Shown: positions 23,387-32,326, numbered from the stretch's first letter. The stretch is DNA of 58,101 nt from Oscillospiraceae bacterium (GCA_902785905.1 CADAAM010000048.1:1-58101); one strand, 5' to 3'. The notes: a model not told the origin generated them from the letters alone. A program made the numbers and translations.

Positions 23387-24862
23387 ATGAACCGCAGCAG
23401 CGGCGTCCTGATGCCCCTGAGCTCCCTGCCCTCCCCCTACGGGATCGGCACGATGGGAAAAAGCGCCTATGAATTCGTCGACTTTCTGAAAGCGGCGGGT
23501 CAGCGCTACTGGCAGCTTCTTCCTCTCGTCCCCACCGGCGCGGGCGACAGCCCCTATTCTTCCTTCTCCACCTTTGCGGGCAACCCCTTCTTTATTGACC
23601 TTGATATGCTGGTCAAGGACAAGCTTCTGAAAGCAAAGGAGATCGCGGCCTGCGACTGGGGCGACGATCCCGAGAAGGTCGACTACGGCAAGATGTACGA
23701 GCAGCGTCCCACCCTCCTGCGCCGCGCCTTTGAGCGCGGGCGCGAGACCTTTGCCGGCGAGCTCGCGGCCTTTCGTCAGGCAAACCGCTGGGTGGAGACC
23801 TACGGGCTCTATATGGCAGTCAAGGCGCATTTCGATATGAAGCCCTGGACCGAGTGGCCGGAGGAGGACATCCGCCTCCACCGCGATCACGCCGTCCGCC
23901 GCTGGTCGGAGGAGCTGCGCGGGGAGATCGAGTATTACATCTTTGTGCAGTTTTTGTTCTTCCGCCAGTGGGACAAGCTCAAGGAATATGCCCACAGCAA
24001 GGGCGTGCAGTTCATTGGCGACATCCCCATCTACGTCGCTCTCGACTCCGCCGACGTGTGGAGCGAGCCGCAGTTTTTCCAGCTCGACGAGAAAAACGTC
24101 CCCAAGGCCGTCGCGGGCGTGCCGCCCGATCCCTTTACGGCTGACGGGCAGCTCTGGGGCAACCCGCTGTATAACTGGGACGCGCTGGAACGCGACGGCT
24201 TCGGCTGGTGGATTCGCCGCGTCGAGGGCGCGCAGAAGCTCTACGACGTGATCCGCATCGACCACTTCCGCGGCTTTGAGAGTTACTGGTCCGTACCCTA
24301 CGGCGAGACGACCGCAAAGAACGGCACCTGGATGCCGGGCCCGGGCATGAAGCTGGTCGGCGTGCTGACCTCCTGGTTCCACGATCTGAGCTTTATTGCC
24401 GAGGATCTGGGCTACATCACCGAGGGCGTGCAAAAGCTGGTGCGCGACTCCGGTATGCCGGGCATGAAGATTCTGGAGTTTGCCTTCGACGCGCACGGCG
24501 ACTCGGCCTATCTGCCGCACTGCATCCCCTACAACAGCGTCTGCTACCTCGGCACCCACGACAACGACACGGTCATGGGCTGGCTTAAGACCACGGGCAA
24601 GCGCGACCGCGACTTCGCCGCCCGCTATATGCATATCACGGACGATGAGGGCTGGTGCTGGGGCATGATCCGCGCCGGCATGGCGACCTGCGCCGACCTC
24701 TTTGTGGTGCAGATGCAGGACCTCTTGGAGCTCGGCGGCGAGGCGAGGATGAACGTCCCCGGCAAGCCCTCCGGCAACTGGCGCTGGCGCATGCTCCCCG
24801 GCAAGGCCGACAAGGCGCTTGCCAAAAAGCTCGCGCTGTATACAAAGACCTTCAGACGATAA
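23387..24862 (+). CDS. malQ: 4-alpha-glucanotransferase
   Basis: A GH77 amylomaltase of 491 residues (usual length about 500) that transfers maltosyl and longer units between alpha-1,4 glucans in glycogen/maltodextrin turnover. Signature segments are SSLPSPYGIGTMG at the start, the active-site region RIDHFRGFESYWSVP carrying the nucleophile Asp (near 293), EDLG in FIAEDLGYIT with the acid/base Glu (near 341) and LGTHDNDTVMGW carrying the stabilising Asp (near 394). I choose the ATG at 23387 over a GTG three codons earlier, because only the ATG gives the family start MNRSSGVLMPLSSLPSPYG. A terminator follows 10 bases after the stop. Confidence 0.95.
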   Translation: MNRSSGVLMPLSSLPSPYGIGTMGKSAYEFVDFLKAAGQRYWQLLPLVPTGAGDSPYSSFSTFAGNPFFIDLDMLVKDKLLKAKEIAACDWGDDPEKVDYGKMYEQRPTLLRRAFERGRETFAGELAAFRQANRWVETYGLYMAVKAHFDMKPWTEWPEEDIRLHRDHAVRRWSEELRGEIEYYIFVQFLFFRQWDKLKEYAHSKGVQFIGDIPIYVALDSADVWSEPQFFQLDEKNVPKAVAGVPPDPFTADGQLWGNPLYNWDALERDGFGWWIRRVEGAQKLYDVIRIDHFRGFESYWSVPYGETTAKNGTWMPGPGMKLVGVLTSWFHDLSFIAEDLGYITEGVQKLVRDSGMPGMKILEFAFDAHGDSAYLPHCIPYNSVCYLGTHDNDTVMGWLKTTGKRDRDFAARYMHITDDEGWCWGMIRAGMATCADLFVVQMQDLLELGGEARMNVPGKPSGNWRWRMLPGKADKALAKKLALYTKTFRR

Positions 24863-24872
24863 AACGATCCAT

Positions 24873-24901
24873 CCCCGCGGCTTTCGCCGCGGGGAATTTT
24901 T
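24873..24901 (+). terminator. Rho-independent terminator after malQ
   Basis: A perfect CCCCGCGGC/GCCGCGGGG stem with a TTTC loop (24873-24894) is followed by AATTTTT. Confidence 0.9.
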
Positions 24902-24933
24902 CATATCATGTGTAAGATTCGGCTGCGAATCCT

Positions 24934-25377
24934 GTGTTACAGGGTGAGGCGGAAAGCGTGAACGATACCTATCTGGGGTGCTGGAACAGTATACCGCCTC
25001 AGCGTCCGAATCCCCTGATCGGCTACGTCTGCAAGATCGCCCGCAACCTGGCCGTGAACCGCTATCACGCGAACAAAGCCGAAAAGCGAAACGGCGGCTA
25101 TGATCTGGTCCTGGACGAGCTGGAGGAGAGCATCCCCTCCGGCATGGACGTGGAGACGGAGGCGGAGGCGAAGGAGCTGACCGGGGCGATCGACTGTTTT
25201 CTCCTGACGCTCAGCCGCGAGGACCGCTTTCTGTTCGTGCGGCGTTACTTTTACGCGGACGCGGTGAAAGACCTCGCCGCGATGACCGGCGACAGCGCGA
25301 ACCGCGTCTCTGTGCGCCTCTTCCGTATTCGGGAAAAACTGAAGAAAACGCTTGCAAAGGAGGGCTATCCGGTATGA
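24934..25377 (+). CDS. ECF-type RNA polymerase sigma factor, N-terminally truncated
   Basis: The frame from GTG 24934 encodes 147 residues that match sigma-70 region 2 from its middle (SVNDTYLGCWNSIPPQRP...LIGYVCKIARNLAVNRYHANKAEKR) through region 4 (LLTLSREDRFLFVRRYFYADAVKDLAAMTGDSANRVSVRLFRIREKLKKTL). Relatives with the VNDTYL...IPP signature begin about 45 residues earlier with core-binding helices of region 2. Here a TAA stop lies 21 bases upstream in frame and the malQ terminator just before that, leaving no room. The first helices are therefore lost, and I see no good ribosome site. Probably a remnant; it overlaps its partner gene by 4 bases, as intact pairs do. Confidence 0.7.
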   Translation: MLQGEAESVNDTYLGCWNSIPPQRPNPLIGYVCKIARNLAVNRYHANKAEKRNGGYDLVLDELEESIPSGMDVETEAEAKELTGAIDCFLLTLSREDRFLFVRRYFYADAVKDLAAMTGDSANRVSVRLFRIREKLKKTLAKEGYPV

Positions 25378-26303
25378 AGCGGGAACTTTTGTCCAAGGCT
25401 ATCGGCGATATCGACGAGAGCTTCGTCGCCGAGGCGTACCGTCCTGTCGAATCAGCGGCGGGCTCTCCGGAAAGGATCGTGCACATGAAAAAGAAACGGA
25501 TCATCTCGTTTGCCCTGGCGGCGGTGCTGCTGCTCGCGCTGGGAGCGGCGGCCTACGCGGTGAATCAGGCGGTCGGTACGCCCCAGGCGGCGGAGCGGGT
25601 GGCCCTGCAGGAGATCGAGGTCTGGAAGCAGATGGGCTTGCTGAACCCGGAGGTGCGCTTTGAGGGTAGCGCCTCGAAGATCGTGGAGCTTCAGGAGGAG
25701 CAGGGAAGCGAAAGCTACTGGTACGGCCGCCTCTTCAAGCACCACTACGACGTGCGCTGGTATCTGGGGCCGGTTGACCAGTTCTGGGGCGATCAGACCC
25801 CGCCGCCGGAGCTTGTGCGCCGCGACTACGGCTGCAATCTCAGCATTGACACGCTGTCCGGCAAAATCACGGCGGCGACCATCGACGCGCGCTCCGATCC
25901 AAACGCGGAGCCCGTGTGGGAAGACGCGCTGAGAGAACCCGTCGATCCCGAAAACCCGAAGGCCGGAGCGGTCGAGATAAGGCCGCTGTACTTCTACGAC
26001 AACTTCGAGGACATTTTCCCGGCGGATATGACGGTGGACCGCTTCTGCACCCTGCTCGCGGAATACTGGGGCTTCAGCGGCTACCGCCTCGCGGAGACCG
26101 TGGACGGTACGTATTTTGACGGGCCCCGGGAGCCTGTCGACCCCGATTCCCCGCTCAAGGACATGATCGCCAACCCCCTCGACAACTACTATCTCACGGT
26201 CTTCTTTGAGGGCGACCAGCCCGGCGCGCCGATGTATATCCAGCTCCACGAGTTCCCCGGCTATGTGACGCTGATGGTCGGCACCGGCCACGCGGTTGGA
26301 TAA
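25374..26303 (+). CDS. Membrane-anchored putative anti-sigma-like protein
   Basis: A 309-residue protein paired with the sigma factor through an ATGA overlap. Residues 1-22 (ELLSKAIGDIDESFVAEA) are a short helical segment often found at the start of proteins encoded next to this sigma type. A positively charged patch (KKKR) and one hydrophobic helix (about 41-60) follow, then an outer region of about 245 residues rich in Trp, Tyr and Pro that I do not recognise. Single-pass topology with a short cytoplasmic N-terminus fits a sigma-binding sensor. If the sigma factor is dead, this gene may be an orphan. A hairpin terminator follows. Confidence 0.65.
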   Translation: MKRELLSKAIGDIDESFVAEAYRPVESAAGSPERIVHMKKKRIISFALAAVLLLALGAAAYAVNQAVGTPQAAERVALQEIEVWKQMGLLNPEVRFEGSASKIVELQEEQGSESYWYGRLFKHHYDVRWYLGPVDQFWGDQTPPPELVRRDYGCNLSIDTLSGKITAATIDARSDPNAEPVWEDALREPVDPENPKAGAVEIRPLYFYDNFEDIFPADMTVDRFCTLLAEYWGFSGYRLAETVDGTYFDGPREPVDPDSPLKDMIANPLDNYYLTVFFEGDQPGAPMYIQLHEFPGYVTLMVGTGHAVG

Positions 26304-26312
26304 CAAGATTCG

Positions 26313-26357
26313 GAGCCTGCCTCTCCCCGATCGGAGCGGCAGGCTCTGTTTTGTTTT
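26313..26357. terminator. Hairpin terminator between convergent genes
   Basis: GAGCCTGCC/GGCAGGCTC (26313-26321 with 26338-26346) is followed by TGTTTTGTTTTG on the plus strand. Confidence 0.75.
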
Positions 26358-26371
26358 GTGTTGTGTCGTTC

Positions 26372-27187
26372 TCAATCAAAGCTCAGATTCCACACGCAGT
26401 CGGCGGGGATGCTGCCGGGCTGGGCGGCGATGTAGGACTCGCCCTCGCGGGAGGGGAGGTAATAGATACTCTTCTTTGCGCCGAGCTGCTTGCCGACCGA
26501 GGCGGCAATCGCCGCGCAGTCGTCCGGCTCGCGGGTGATGATCTCCTTGATGAGGCAGACGTCCCCGTCCAGCTCCGCCGTACAAATGCCGCTGCCGCAG
26601 GCATAGAGCCCGCCGCCGAAGAACTTGCAGAAGCGGCGCATGAACTCCATCGTCGGCTGCGAGGGGCGCAGATAGTTCTTCCCCGCAAGCAGGTTTTCCC
26701 GCCAGAGCAGGTACTCCGTGGCGCTCATCTCCATGACGTCGTCCAGAGCTTCGCACGTCACCTCATGCTCCGTGCGGTGCAGGACGCACTCAAAGCCCAG
26801 CAGGCGGTGATACCAGCCGTAGAGCGGCGCATCCGCCGGGAGGGTGCACAGAAGCGTGGACTCCCGCTTTTTTGCCAGGGCCGCCGCCTCCACGGTGAGG
26901 GCCTTACCGATGCCGAGACTGCGATACTCGGGCGCGACCATGACGGCGTAGATATAGCCGACGATCGGGGCCTTTTTGCGCCTGCCCGCCAGCTCAAAGC
27001 CGTTTAAGACGTGCGCCGCGCCGACGAGCTTGCCGTCGACCTCGGCCACGACTGCCGAGCCCATATCCGGCAGCATGGCGTAAAACTCCGCCGTGAAGGG
27101 CAGCGGATCCCCGAACACATCCCGCCACAGGTACGACAGGGCGGGCACGTCGCCGGGGCGGTATTCTCTCAGGCTGTAGTCTGACAT
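26372..27187 (-). CDS. GNAT-family N-acetyltransferase
   Basis: A 271-residue acetyltransferase. The acetyl-CoA-binding motif A is visible as VMVAPEYRSLGIGKALTVEAAALAKK (about residues 83-108), following the beta strand GYIYAV. A C-terminal domain of about 120 residues follows the GNAT core, as in larger Eis-like or two-domain members. I place the start at the ATG at 27187 (MSDYSLREYRPGD), just after the stop of the DUF2156 gene; a longer frame from 27205 overlaps that gene and adds nothing. Acceptor substrate is unknown. It is the third gene of a leftward operon: uracil-DNA glycosylase, DUF2156, GNAT. Confidence 0.8.
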   Translation of the reverse strand: MSDYSLREYRPGDVPALSYLWRDVFGDPLPFTAEFYAMLPDMGSAVVAEVDGKLVGAAHVLNGFELAGRRKKAPIVGYIYAVMVAPEYRSLGIGKALTVEAAALAKKRESTLLCTLPADAPLYGWYHRLLGFECVLHRTEHEVTCEALDDVMEMSATEYLLWRENLLAGKNYLRPSQPTMEFMRRFCKFFGGGLYACGSGICTAELDGDVCLIKEIITREPDDCAAIAASVGKQLGAKKSIYYLPSREGESYIAAQPGSIPADCVWNLSFD

Positions 27188-27189
27188 GT

Positions 27190-28092
27190 TCAGTCTCCTG
27201 TCCATTTCGCCGCGTATTTTTTCAGCAGATACGCGGGCTTGTAGCTCTCCTTCGAGCGGCGCAGGGACTCAAGGCCCATGTCGTCCTCTCGGTTGATCCA
27301 TTTGAGGTCCGGGTGGTTTTGCAGGAGCATCCGGGTCAGCTCCCGGCATACCATGGGGTATGCGCCGTTTACGTCCGCGGCGGCCTTCTCCACATGGACG
27401 TTGAAGCAGTCGGAGCTCGTCATTTCCCCGAAGGTGAAGCCCAGGAGCTTTCCGTCGGCAAAGAGGACGCCTCCCTCCATGCCCAGCTCCTCATAGTGGC
27501 GGAAGGCCCGCTCGATGGCGTCATGCTCATAGACGATGCTGTCGTCCAGGCGCTCGGCGTTATCCTCCGTCCATTCGGTGAGCATGGCTTCGCAGGCGGG
27601 GATGAGCTCTCTTGTCAGGGACTCAAAGCGCCAGTCGTGCTCCGCCTCGAAGCGGTTGCAGTGGTTCTTCTTCCCGTGAAGGGCCTTGCCCGCATAGGTG
27701 GCGAGCTTTTCCGCCTCGTAGATATAGTCGGCGTATTTTACCTCCTCACAGAAGCAGAAGCAGCCGGGAAACTCCTGTTCCAGCAGCTCCTTATGCCGCT
27801 CGGTGATGCCGCGCAGCAGGAAGGGGTAGCCCTTGGCCGCGGCGTACTCCCGCAGGGAGTCGATCGCCGGGCGCAGCGGGCCGCAGCCGATGGGATAGAC
27901 GAAGGCCGGCTCCCCGTGCAGGCGCACCTTGGTGAGGGTGCGCTCCCCCAGATCACAGACGAGCTGACGGTAGTGCTCGTCCCAGATATACATATTGCCG
28001 AAGTTGAAGTCCGCGCTGGGGGAATCCTCGCACCGCAGATGGCGGTCGATCCATTCCTTATCCAGTATGGAGATGGCGTGAAATTCGATCAT
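27190..28092 (-). CDS. DUF2156 (phosphatidylglycerol lysyltransferase C-terminal-like) protein
   Basis: A 300-residue soluble protein of the dual-GNAT DUF2156 fold found at the C-terminus of MprF-type aminoacyl-phosphatidylglycerol synthases but encoded here without the membrane flippase. Family features include SPSADFNFGNMYIWDEHY near the start, HGKKNHCNRFEAEH (near 140-155) and the C-terminal INREDDMGLESLRRSKESYKPAYLLKKY. Stand-alone members are common in Firmicutes, and their acceptor is mostly unknown. Its start overlaps the uracil-DNA glycosylase stop by 4 bases. Confidence 0.8.
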   Translation of the reverse strand: MIEFHAISILDKEWIDRHLRCEDSPSADFNFGNMYIWDEHYRQLVCDLGERTLTKVRLHGEPAFVYPIGCGPLRPAIDSLREYAAAKGYPFLLRGITERHKELLEQEFPGCFCFCEEVKYADYIYEAEKLATYAGKALHGKKNHCNRFEAEHDWRFESLTRELIPACEAMLTEWTEDNAERLDDSIVYEHDAIERAFRHYEELGMEGGVLFADGKLLGFTFGEMTSSDCFNVHVEKAAADVNGAYPMVCRELTRMLLQNHPDLKWINREDDMGLESLRRSKESYKPAYLLKKYAAKWTGD

Positions 28093-28658
28093 AGATACAC
28101 GCTGTCGCAGACAGCTCTGATTTCCTTTCTCAAACTGCGAAGATCCATAAACGCCTCCGGCCGCTTGCTCACGTCGCGCAGCAGGGCCGAGGGGTGGTAG
28201 GTCGCCATGACGCGGCGGCCGTCGATATCGTACCAGACGCCGTGCTCGCGCGTGATGCGAAAGTCCGGGTCAATGAGCGCTTTCGCGGAGATGCGCCCGA
28301 GGCAGACGATGATTTTGGGCTTTACCAGCGCGATCTGCCGGTCGAGCCAGCCGCGGCAGGCGTCCTGCTCGATGCCCAGAGGATCGCGGTTTCCGGGCGG
28401 GCGGCACTTGACGATGTTCGCGATATAGACCTTTGTGCGGTCGAGGTCGATCATCGCCAGCATGTCGTCGAGGAGCTTCCCCGCGGGGCCGACAAAGGGC
28501 ACGCCCTTGAGGTCCTCCTGCTCGCCCGGCCCCTCGCCGATGAGCATGAGCTCGGCGCTCTCGTTTCCGACGCCGAAGACGAGGTTATGCCGCCGCTCGC
28601 ACAGGGAGCAGCCCCGGCACCCGGCACATTCTCTTTTCAGTTCCTCCCAGGAGTCCAC
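28089..28658 (-). CDS. Family 4 uracil-DNA glycosylase (4Fe-4S)
   Basis: Removes uracil from DNA in base excision repair. The product (189 residues) has the [4Fe-4S] ligand set CAGCRGCSLCERR near the N-terminus with later cysteines in VKCRPPGNRDPLGIEQDAC, and the catalytic motifs GEGPGEQEDLKGVPFVGPAGKLLD and ATYHPSALLR. I place the start at GTG 28658 because GGGGG lies 7 bases upstream and the family begins near this point. The upstream in-frame extension of 39 residues would cross the promoter region. Confidence 0.9.
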   Translation of the reverse strand: MDSWEELKRECAGCRGCSLCERRHNLVFGVGNESAELMLIGEGPGEQEDLKGVPFVGPAGKLLDDMLAMIDLDRTKVYIANIVKCRPPGNRDPLGIEQDACRGWLDRQIALVKPKIIVCLGRISAKALIDPDFRITREHGVWYDIDGRRVMATYHPSALLRDVSKRPEAFMDLRSLRKEIRAVCDSVYL

Positions 28659-28688
28659 GGGCCTTCCCCCTTCGCGGATAACTCGCGC

Positions 28689-28717
28689 TTGCAAGTTGCG
28701 CGGCGCGGTATTATAAT
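28689..28717 (+). promoter_or_regulatory. Promoter of murC (with an overlapping leftward -10)
   Basis: TTGCAA (28689-28694), 17 bases, TATAAT (28712-28717). The same AT stretch read leftward gives TATAAT (28715-28710), which could serve the uracil-DNA glycosylase operon, although its -35 is poor. Confidence 0.6.
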
Positions 28718-28789
28718 AGCTGAGCTTGATTGTATCATTATTTATCTCTGTCCGCAACTGGTTTTCCGGCGGCAAAAAGGAGAAGCATT

Positions 28790-30166
28790 ATGGCTGAATT
28801 TGAAAATTTTCTGTCCCCCGGGCGCAAGGGGCATCTGATCGGCATCGGCGGCGTGTCCATGTCGTCGCTGGCCGAGGTGCTGGCCGGGATGGGACTTTGC
28901 ATCACGGGCTCGGACATGAACGAGGGCGCGAATGTGGAGAGCCTTCGGAAAAAGGGCATCCCGGTCCTGATCGGCCACCATGCCGAGAACATCACCGACG
29001 ACGTGGAGTTTGTCGTGCGCACAGCCGCTGTCCATGACGACAACCCCGAAATCCAGGCCGCCCGCTCAAAGGGCATCCCGGTGTTTGAGCGCACGCAGGC
29101 CTGGGGCGCGATCTCCAAGGATTACGCCAACGCCCTGTGCATCTGCGGCACCCACGGCAAGACCACCACGACCTCCATGTGCACTCACATCATGATGGCG
29201 GCAGACAAGGACCCCACCGTCATGATCGGCGGCACCCTGCCCCTGCTCAAGGCCGGGCACCGTGTGGGCCACGGCAACACCATCATCATGGAGGCCTGCG
29301 AGTATTATAACTCCTTCCTCTCCTTCCACCCCACCGTCGCCGTCATCCTGAACGTGGAGGCCGACCACCTGGACTTCTTCAAGGATCTGGACGACGTGAA
29401 GGCGTCCTTCCACAAGTTTGCCCAGCGCGTGCCGAAGGACGGCTATGTGATCGCAAACCTGGACGATCCCAACACCATGGACGTGGTGAAGGACATTGAC
29501 GGCCGGGTCATTACCTTCGGCCTGAGCGACAAGGCCGACGTCACCGCCGCGAACATCGAGTTTTTGGGCGCAAACTCCCGCTTTGACATTCTCTACAAGG
29601 GGAAACTCTTTACCGACGTGACCCTGCATGTGCCGGGCCTGCACAACGTCAAGAACGCTCTGGCTGCCACCGCCGCCTGCATCAGTCTCGGCGTGCGCCC
29701 CTTCGCCGTCAAGTACGGTCTCGCGGGCTTCAACGGCGCGGGACGCCGCTTTGAGTTCAAGGGCAAGTACAACGGCGCGGACGTGTATGACGACTACGCC
29801 CACCACCCGGGCGAGCTCAAGGTCCTGCTCGACGCGGTGGAGCAGCTCAACTACAAGCGCACGGTGCTGGTCTTTCAGCCGCACACCTACTCCCGCACCG
29901 CCGCCCTCTTCGGGGACTTTGTAACGCAGCTCCGGCGGCCCGACGTCGTTTTCCTCGCCGAAATCTTTGCCGCACGTGAGAAGAACACCATCGGCATCTC
30001 CTCGGCGGATCTTGCGAAGGAGGTTGACGGCTCCATCTTCTGCCCAACCTTCGACGTGATTGAAGACGCCCTGCGCGCCATCGCCCACCCCGGCGACATC
30101 GTCCTCACGGTCGGCGCGGGCGACGTGTACAAAATCGGCGAGCGGCTGATTGAGGAAGAGCGGTAA
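28790..30166 (+). CDS. murC: UDP-N-acetylmuramate--L-alanine ligase
   Basis: Adds L-alanine to UDP-MurNAc in the cytoplasmic stage of peptidoglycan synthesis. The 458-residue length is normal. Motifs in order: HLIGIGGVSMSSLAEVLAGMG (Rossmann-like UDP-binding), ATP loop CICGTHGKTTTTSM (near 118), a metal-binding EACEYYNSFL segment and NVEADHLDFF, then the C-terminal AGRRFEFKG and YDDYAHHPGE. I place the start at ATG 28790 with AAAGGAG 8 bases upstream. It stands alone, not in a dcw-type cell wall cluster. Confidence 0.95.
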   Translation: MAEFENFLSPGRKGHLIGIGGVSMSSLAEVLAGMGLCITGSDMNEGANVESLRKKGIPVLIGHHAENITDDVEFVVRTAAVHDDNPEIQAARSKGIPVFERTQAWGAISKDYANALCICGTHGKTTTTSMCTHIMMAADKDPTVMIGGTLPLLKAGHRVGHGNTIIMEACEYYNSFLSFHPTVAVILNVEADHLDFFKDLDDVKASFHKFAQRVPKDGYVIANLDDPNTMDVVKDIDGRVITFGLSDKADVTAANIEFLGANSRFDILYKGKLFTDVTLHVPGLHNVKNALAATAACISLGVRPFAVKYGLAGFNGAGRRFEFKGKYNGADVYDDYAHHPGELKVLLDAVEQLNYKRTVLVFQPHTYSRTAALFGDFVTQLRRPDVVFLAEIFAAREKNTIGISSADLAKEVDGSIFCPTFDVIEDALRAIAHPGDIVLTVGAGDVYKIGERLIEEER

Positions 30167-30176
30167 TACTATTTCT

Positions 30177-30791
30177 ATGAACAGAAAATATTTGATGTAT
30201 TTTTTCCTGAGTTTCTGCTTCTTTTTGTTTGGTTGTAGCCGTGAAGCAGCACCAGTAAAAATCAGTAGCGACATTGTAATCAGCGAAAACAGTGAGAACC
30301 ATGAATTTTCTTTTAGAGATATTCCTCTTGGAACCAATTATAAAGAAGCTAAGGAAGGATTAATTCAAAACTTAAAATCAGAAGGTTATAAATGCGATAT
30401 AAAAGAAAGAGTTTTTTATAAAATCGTTACCATTGATGATTATGAGTATATAACCGTTGCCGGTCATCAAGCAACATGGGCTGCAACATTCTGTATGCCT
30501 GACAGAAGCAATATTCAGCAAAAAAACCTAAAGCAGACCATCTTGCAAAATGGTACTTACACATTTTACCCCAGCTACGAAGAACTTGATAACGTCTATT
30601 ATGAGATCAGAGATAAGTTAATAGGTTTATATGGTAGGCCAGCTGAAGTTAGCGCTGATGGCAGTAAAATATGTAAGTGGAATAGCCTCTCCGGAAATTC
30701 ATCTATTTCAATAATGAAGAATAAAGACATGACCATAAGTGTTATTTATGAGTTAAATATAGATGATCCTGAAGAAACGAAAGGTTTATAA
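30177..30791 (+). CDS. Hypothetical lipoprotein, AT-rich
   Basis: A 204-residue protein with a lipoprotein signal peptide: MNRKYLMYFFLSFCFFLFGCS, with the lipobox Cys at residue 20. The mature part is polar and rich in Tyr, Lys and Asn, with no family I recognise. Base composition is much more AT-rich than the flanking murC and gltD-like genes, as in the HNH-like gene at 13.5 kb, suggesting transfer. The start is taken at ATG 30177 because it gives a complete signal peptide; no good ribosome site is visible, and GAGGAAG lies 22 bases away inside the murC end, so coupled translation is possible. Confidence 0.6.
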   Translation: MNRKYLMYFFLSFCFFLFGCSREAAPVKISSDIVISENSENHEFSFRDIPLGTNYKEAKEGLIQNLKSEGYKCDIKERVFYKIVTIDDYEYITVAGHQATWAATFCMPDRSNIQQKNLKQTILQNGTYTFYPSYEELDNVYYEIRDKLIGLYGRPAEVSADGSKICKWNSLSGNSSISIMKNKDMTISVIYELNIDDPEETKGL

Positions 30792-30874
30792 ATAACATAT
30801 CTAGCGCGCAGCAGTGCAGCTTATGAGAAAATGGTGGTCACAGGCTTGTTGTTTAATAAAGAAAAAATCAAAAA

Positions 30875-30900
30875 ACCTCCGGGGCGTCTGCCCCGGAGGT
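30875..30900 (-). terminator. Terminator of the nfnAB operon
   Basis: ACCTCCGGGGC/GCCCCGGAGGT with a 4-base loop. On the minus strand it is followed by TTTTTTGATTTTTTC, 23 bases after the stop codon of the leftward gene. On the plus strand the T-run is weak. Confidence 0.85.
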
Positions 30901-30922
30901 CGTCGTTTTGGAATAGGCCCGC

Positions 30923-32326
30923 TTATGCGTTCTTCTCCTTGATATACTTGTCGATGGAGACGGCGCCCGCCTTGCCTGCGCCCATGGCGAGGATGACGGT
31001 GGCCGCGCCGGTCACGGCATCGCCGCCGGCGAAGACGCCCTCGCGCGCGGTCACGCCGCCCTCGTCGGCCTCAATGCCGCCTTTGCGGGTGAAGGTCAGG
31101 CCGCCGGTGGTGTTGCGGATCAGGGGGTTCGGGCTGGTGCCGATGGCGATGATGACGGTGTCCACGTCCAGGACCCATTCGCTGCCCGGCACGGGGACGG
31201 GAGAGCGGCGGCCCTTCGCGTCGGGCTCGCCCAGCTCCTGACGCAGCAGCTCAATGCCGGTGACGAAGCCGTCCTCGCCCGCGAGGATGCGGGTCGGGTT
31301 ATTGAGCAGGTGGAACTCGATGCCCTCGGCCTCGGCATGCTCGACCTCTTCGAGACGGGCGGGCAGCTCGTCGCGGCCGCGGCGGTAGCAGATATAGACG
31401 TGCTCCGCGCCCAGACGCTTGGCGACGCGCGCGGCGTCCATGGCGACGTTGCCCGCGCCGACGACGGCCACGCGGTGGAAGTGCTTGATGGGGGTATCGT
31501 AGTCGTCGCGGTAGGCCTTCATGAGGTTGACGCGGGTCAGCAGCTCATTGGCGGTGTAGACGCCCAGCAGGTTCTCGCCGGGGATGTGCAGGAACTGGGG
31601 CAGGCCCGCGCCGGAGCCGATGAATACGGCCTCGAAGCCGTCCTCGAACAGCTCGTCCACGGTCTCGGACTTGCCGATAATGGCGTTGTTGACGATCTTG
31701 ACGCCCATGGCCTTGAGGTTGTCGATCTCCTTGGCGACGATCTCCTTCGGGAGCCTAAACTGCGGGATGCCGTAGACCAGCACGCCGCCGGACTTGTGCA
31801 GGGCCTCGAAGATCGTGACGTCGTAGCCCATCTTGCGCAGGTCGCCCGCGCAGGTCAGACCCGCAGGGCCGGAGCCGACAACGGCGATACGGTGGCCGTT
31901 GGAGGCGGGAACCTCAACCTCGACCTTCTCGAGCTTGGCCTGCTCGGCCATGTGCCAGTCGGCCACGAAGCGCTCGAGTCTGCCGATGCCGACGGACTCG
32001 CCCTTGACGCCGCGAACGCACTTGGACTCGCACTGCTTCTCCTGGGGGCAGACGCGGCCGCAGACGGCGGGCAGGGAGTTTGTGGAGGTGATGATGTCAT
32101 AGGCGGCCTCGAACTCGCCCTCGGCGACCTTGGCGATAAACTCGGGGATGCGCACGGCCACGGGACATCCGGTGCGGCAGGCGGGGTTCTTGCAGTTGAG
32201 GCAGCGCTTGGCCTCGTCGATGGCCATCTCGGGGGTATAGCCCAGGGCCACCTCGTCGAAGTTGCCGGCGCGGACGATGGGGTCCTGCTCGGGCATTTCG
32301 TTCTTGGTCAGTCTCATATTAGCCAT
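30923..32326 (-). CDS. nfnB: NfnB/GltD-like NADPH oxidoreductase, large subunit of the ferredoxin:NADP transhydrogenase
   Basis: A 467-residue flavoprotein of the glutamate synthase small-chain family. An N-terminal 4Fe-4S domain (CLNCKNPACRTGCPVAVRIPEFI and CGRVCPQEKQCESKCVRG) is followed by the FAD motif VVGSGPAGLTCAGDLRKMGYD (near 150) and the NADPH motif VVGAGNVAMDAARVAKRLG (near 286), then AGGDAVTGAATVILAMGAGK. It overlaps the small subunit gene by 8 bases. The pair matches NfnAB, which couples NADH and reduced ferredoxin oxidation to NADP reduction by electron bifurcation/confurcation in clostridia. A stand-alone glutamate synthase small subunit is less likely because no large subunit is present. 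Confidence 0.9.
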   Translation of the reverse strand: MANMRLTKNEMPEQDPIVRAGNFDEVALGYTPEMAIDEAKRCLNCKNPACRTGCPVAVRIPEFIAKVAEGEFEAAYDIITSTNSLPAVCGRVCPQEKQCESKCVRGVKGESVGIGRLERFVADWHMAEQAKLEKVEVEVPASNGHRIAVVGSGPAGLTCAGDLRKMGYDVTIFEALHKSGGVLVYGIPQFRLPKEIVAKEIDNLKAMGVKIVNNAIIGKSETVDELFEDGFEAVFIGSGAGLPQFLHIPGENLLGVYTANELLTRVNLMKAYRDDYDTPIKHFHRVAVVGAGNVAMDAARVAKRLGAEHVYICYRRGRDELPARLEEVEHAEAEGIEFHLLNNPTRILAGEDGFVTGIELLRQELGEPDAKGRRSPVPVPGSEWVLDVDTVIIAIGTSPNPLIRNTTGGLTFTRKGGIEADEGGVTAREGVFAGGDAVTGAATVILAMGAGKAGAVSIDKYIKEKNA

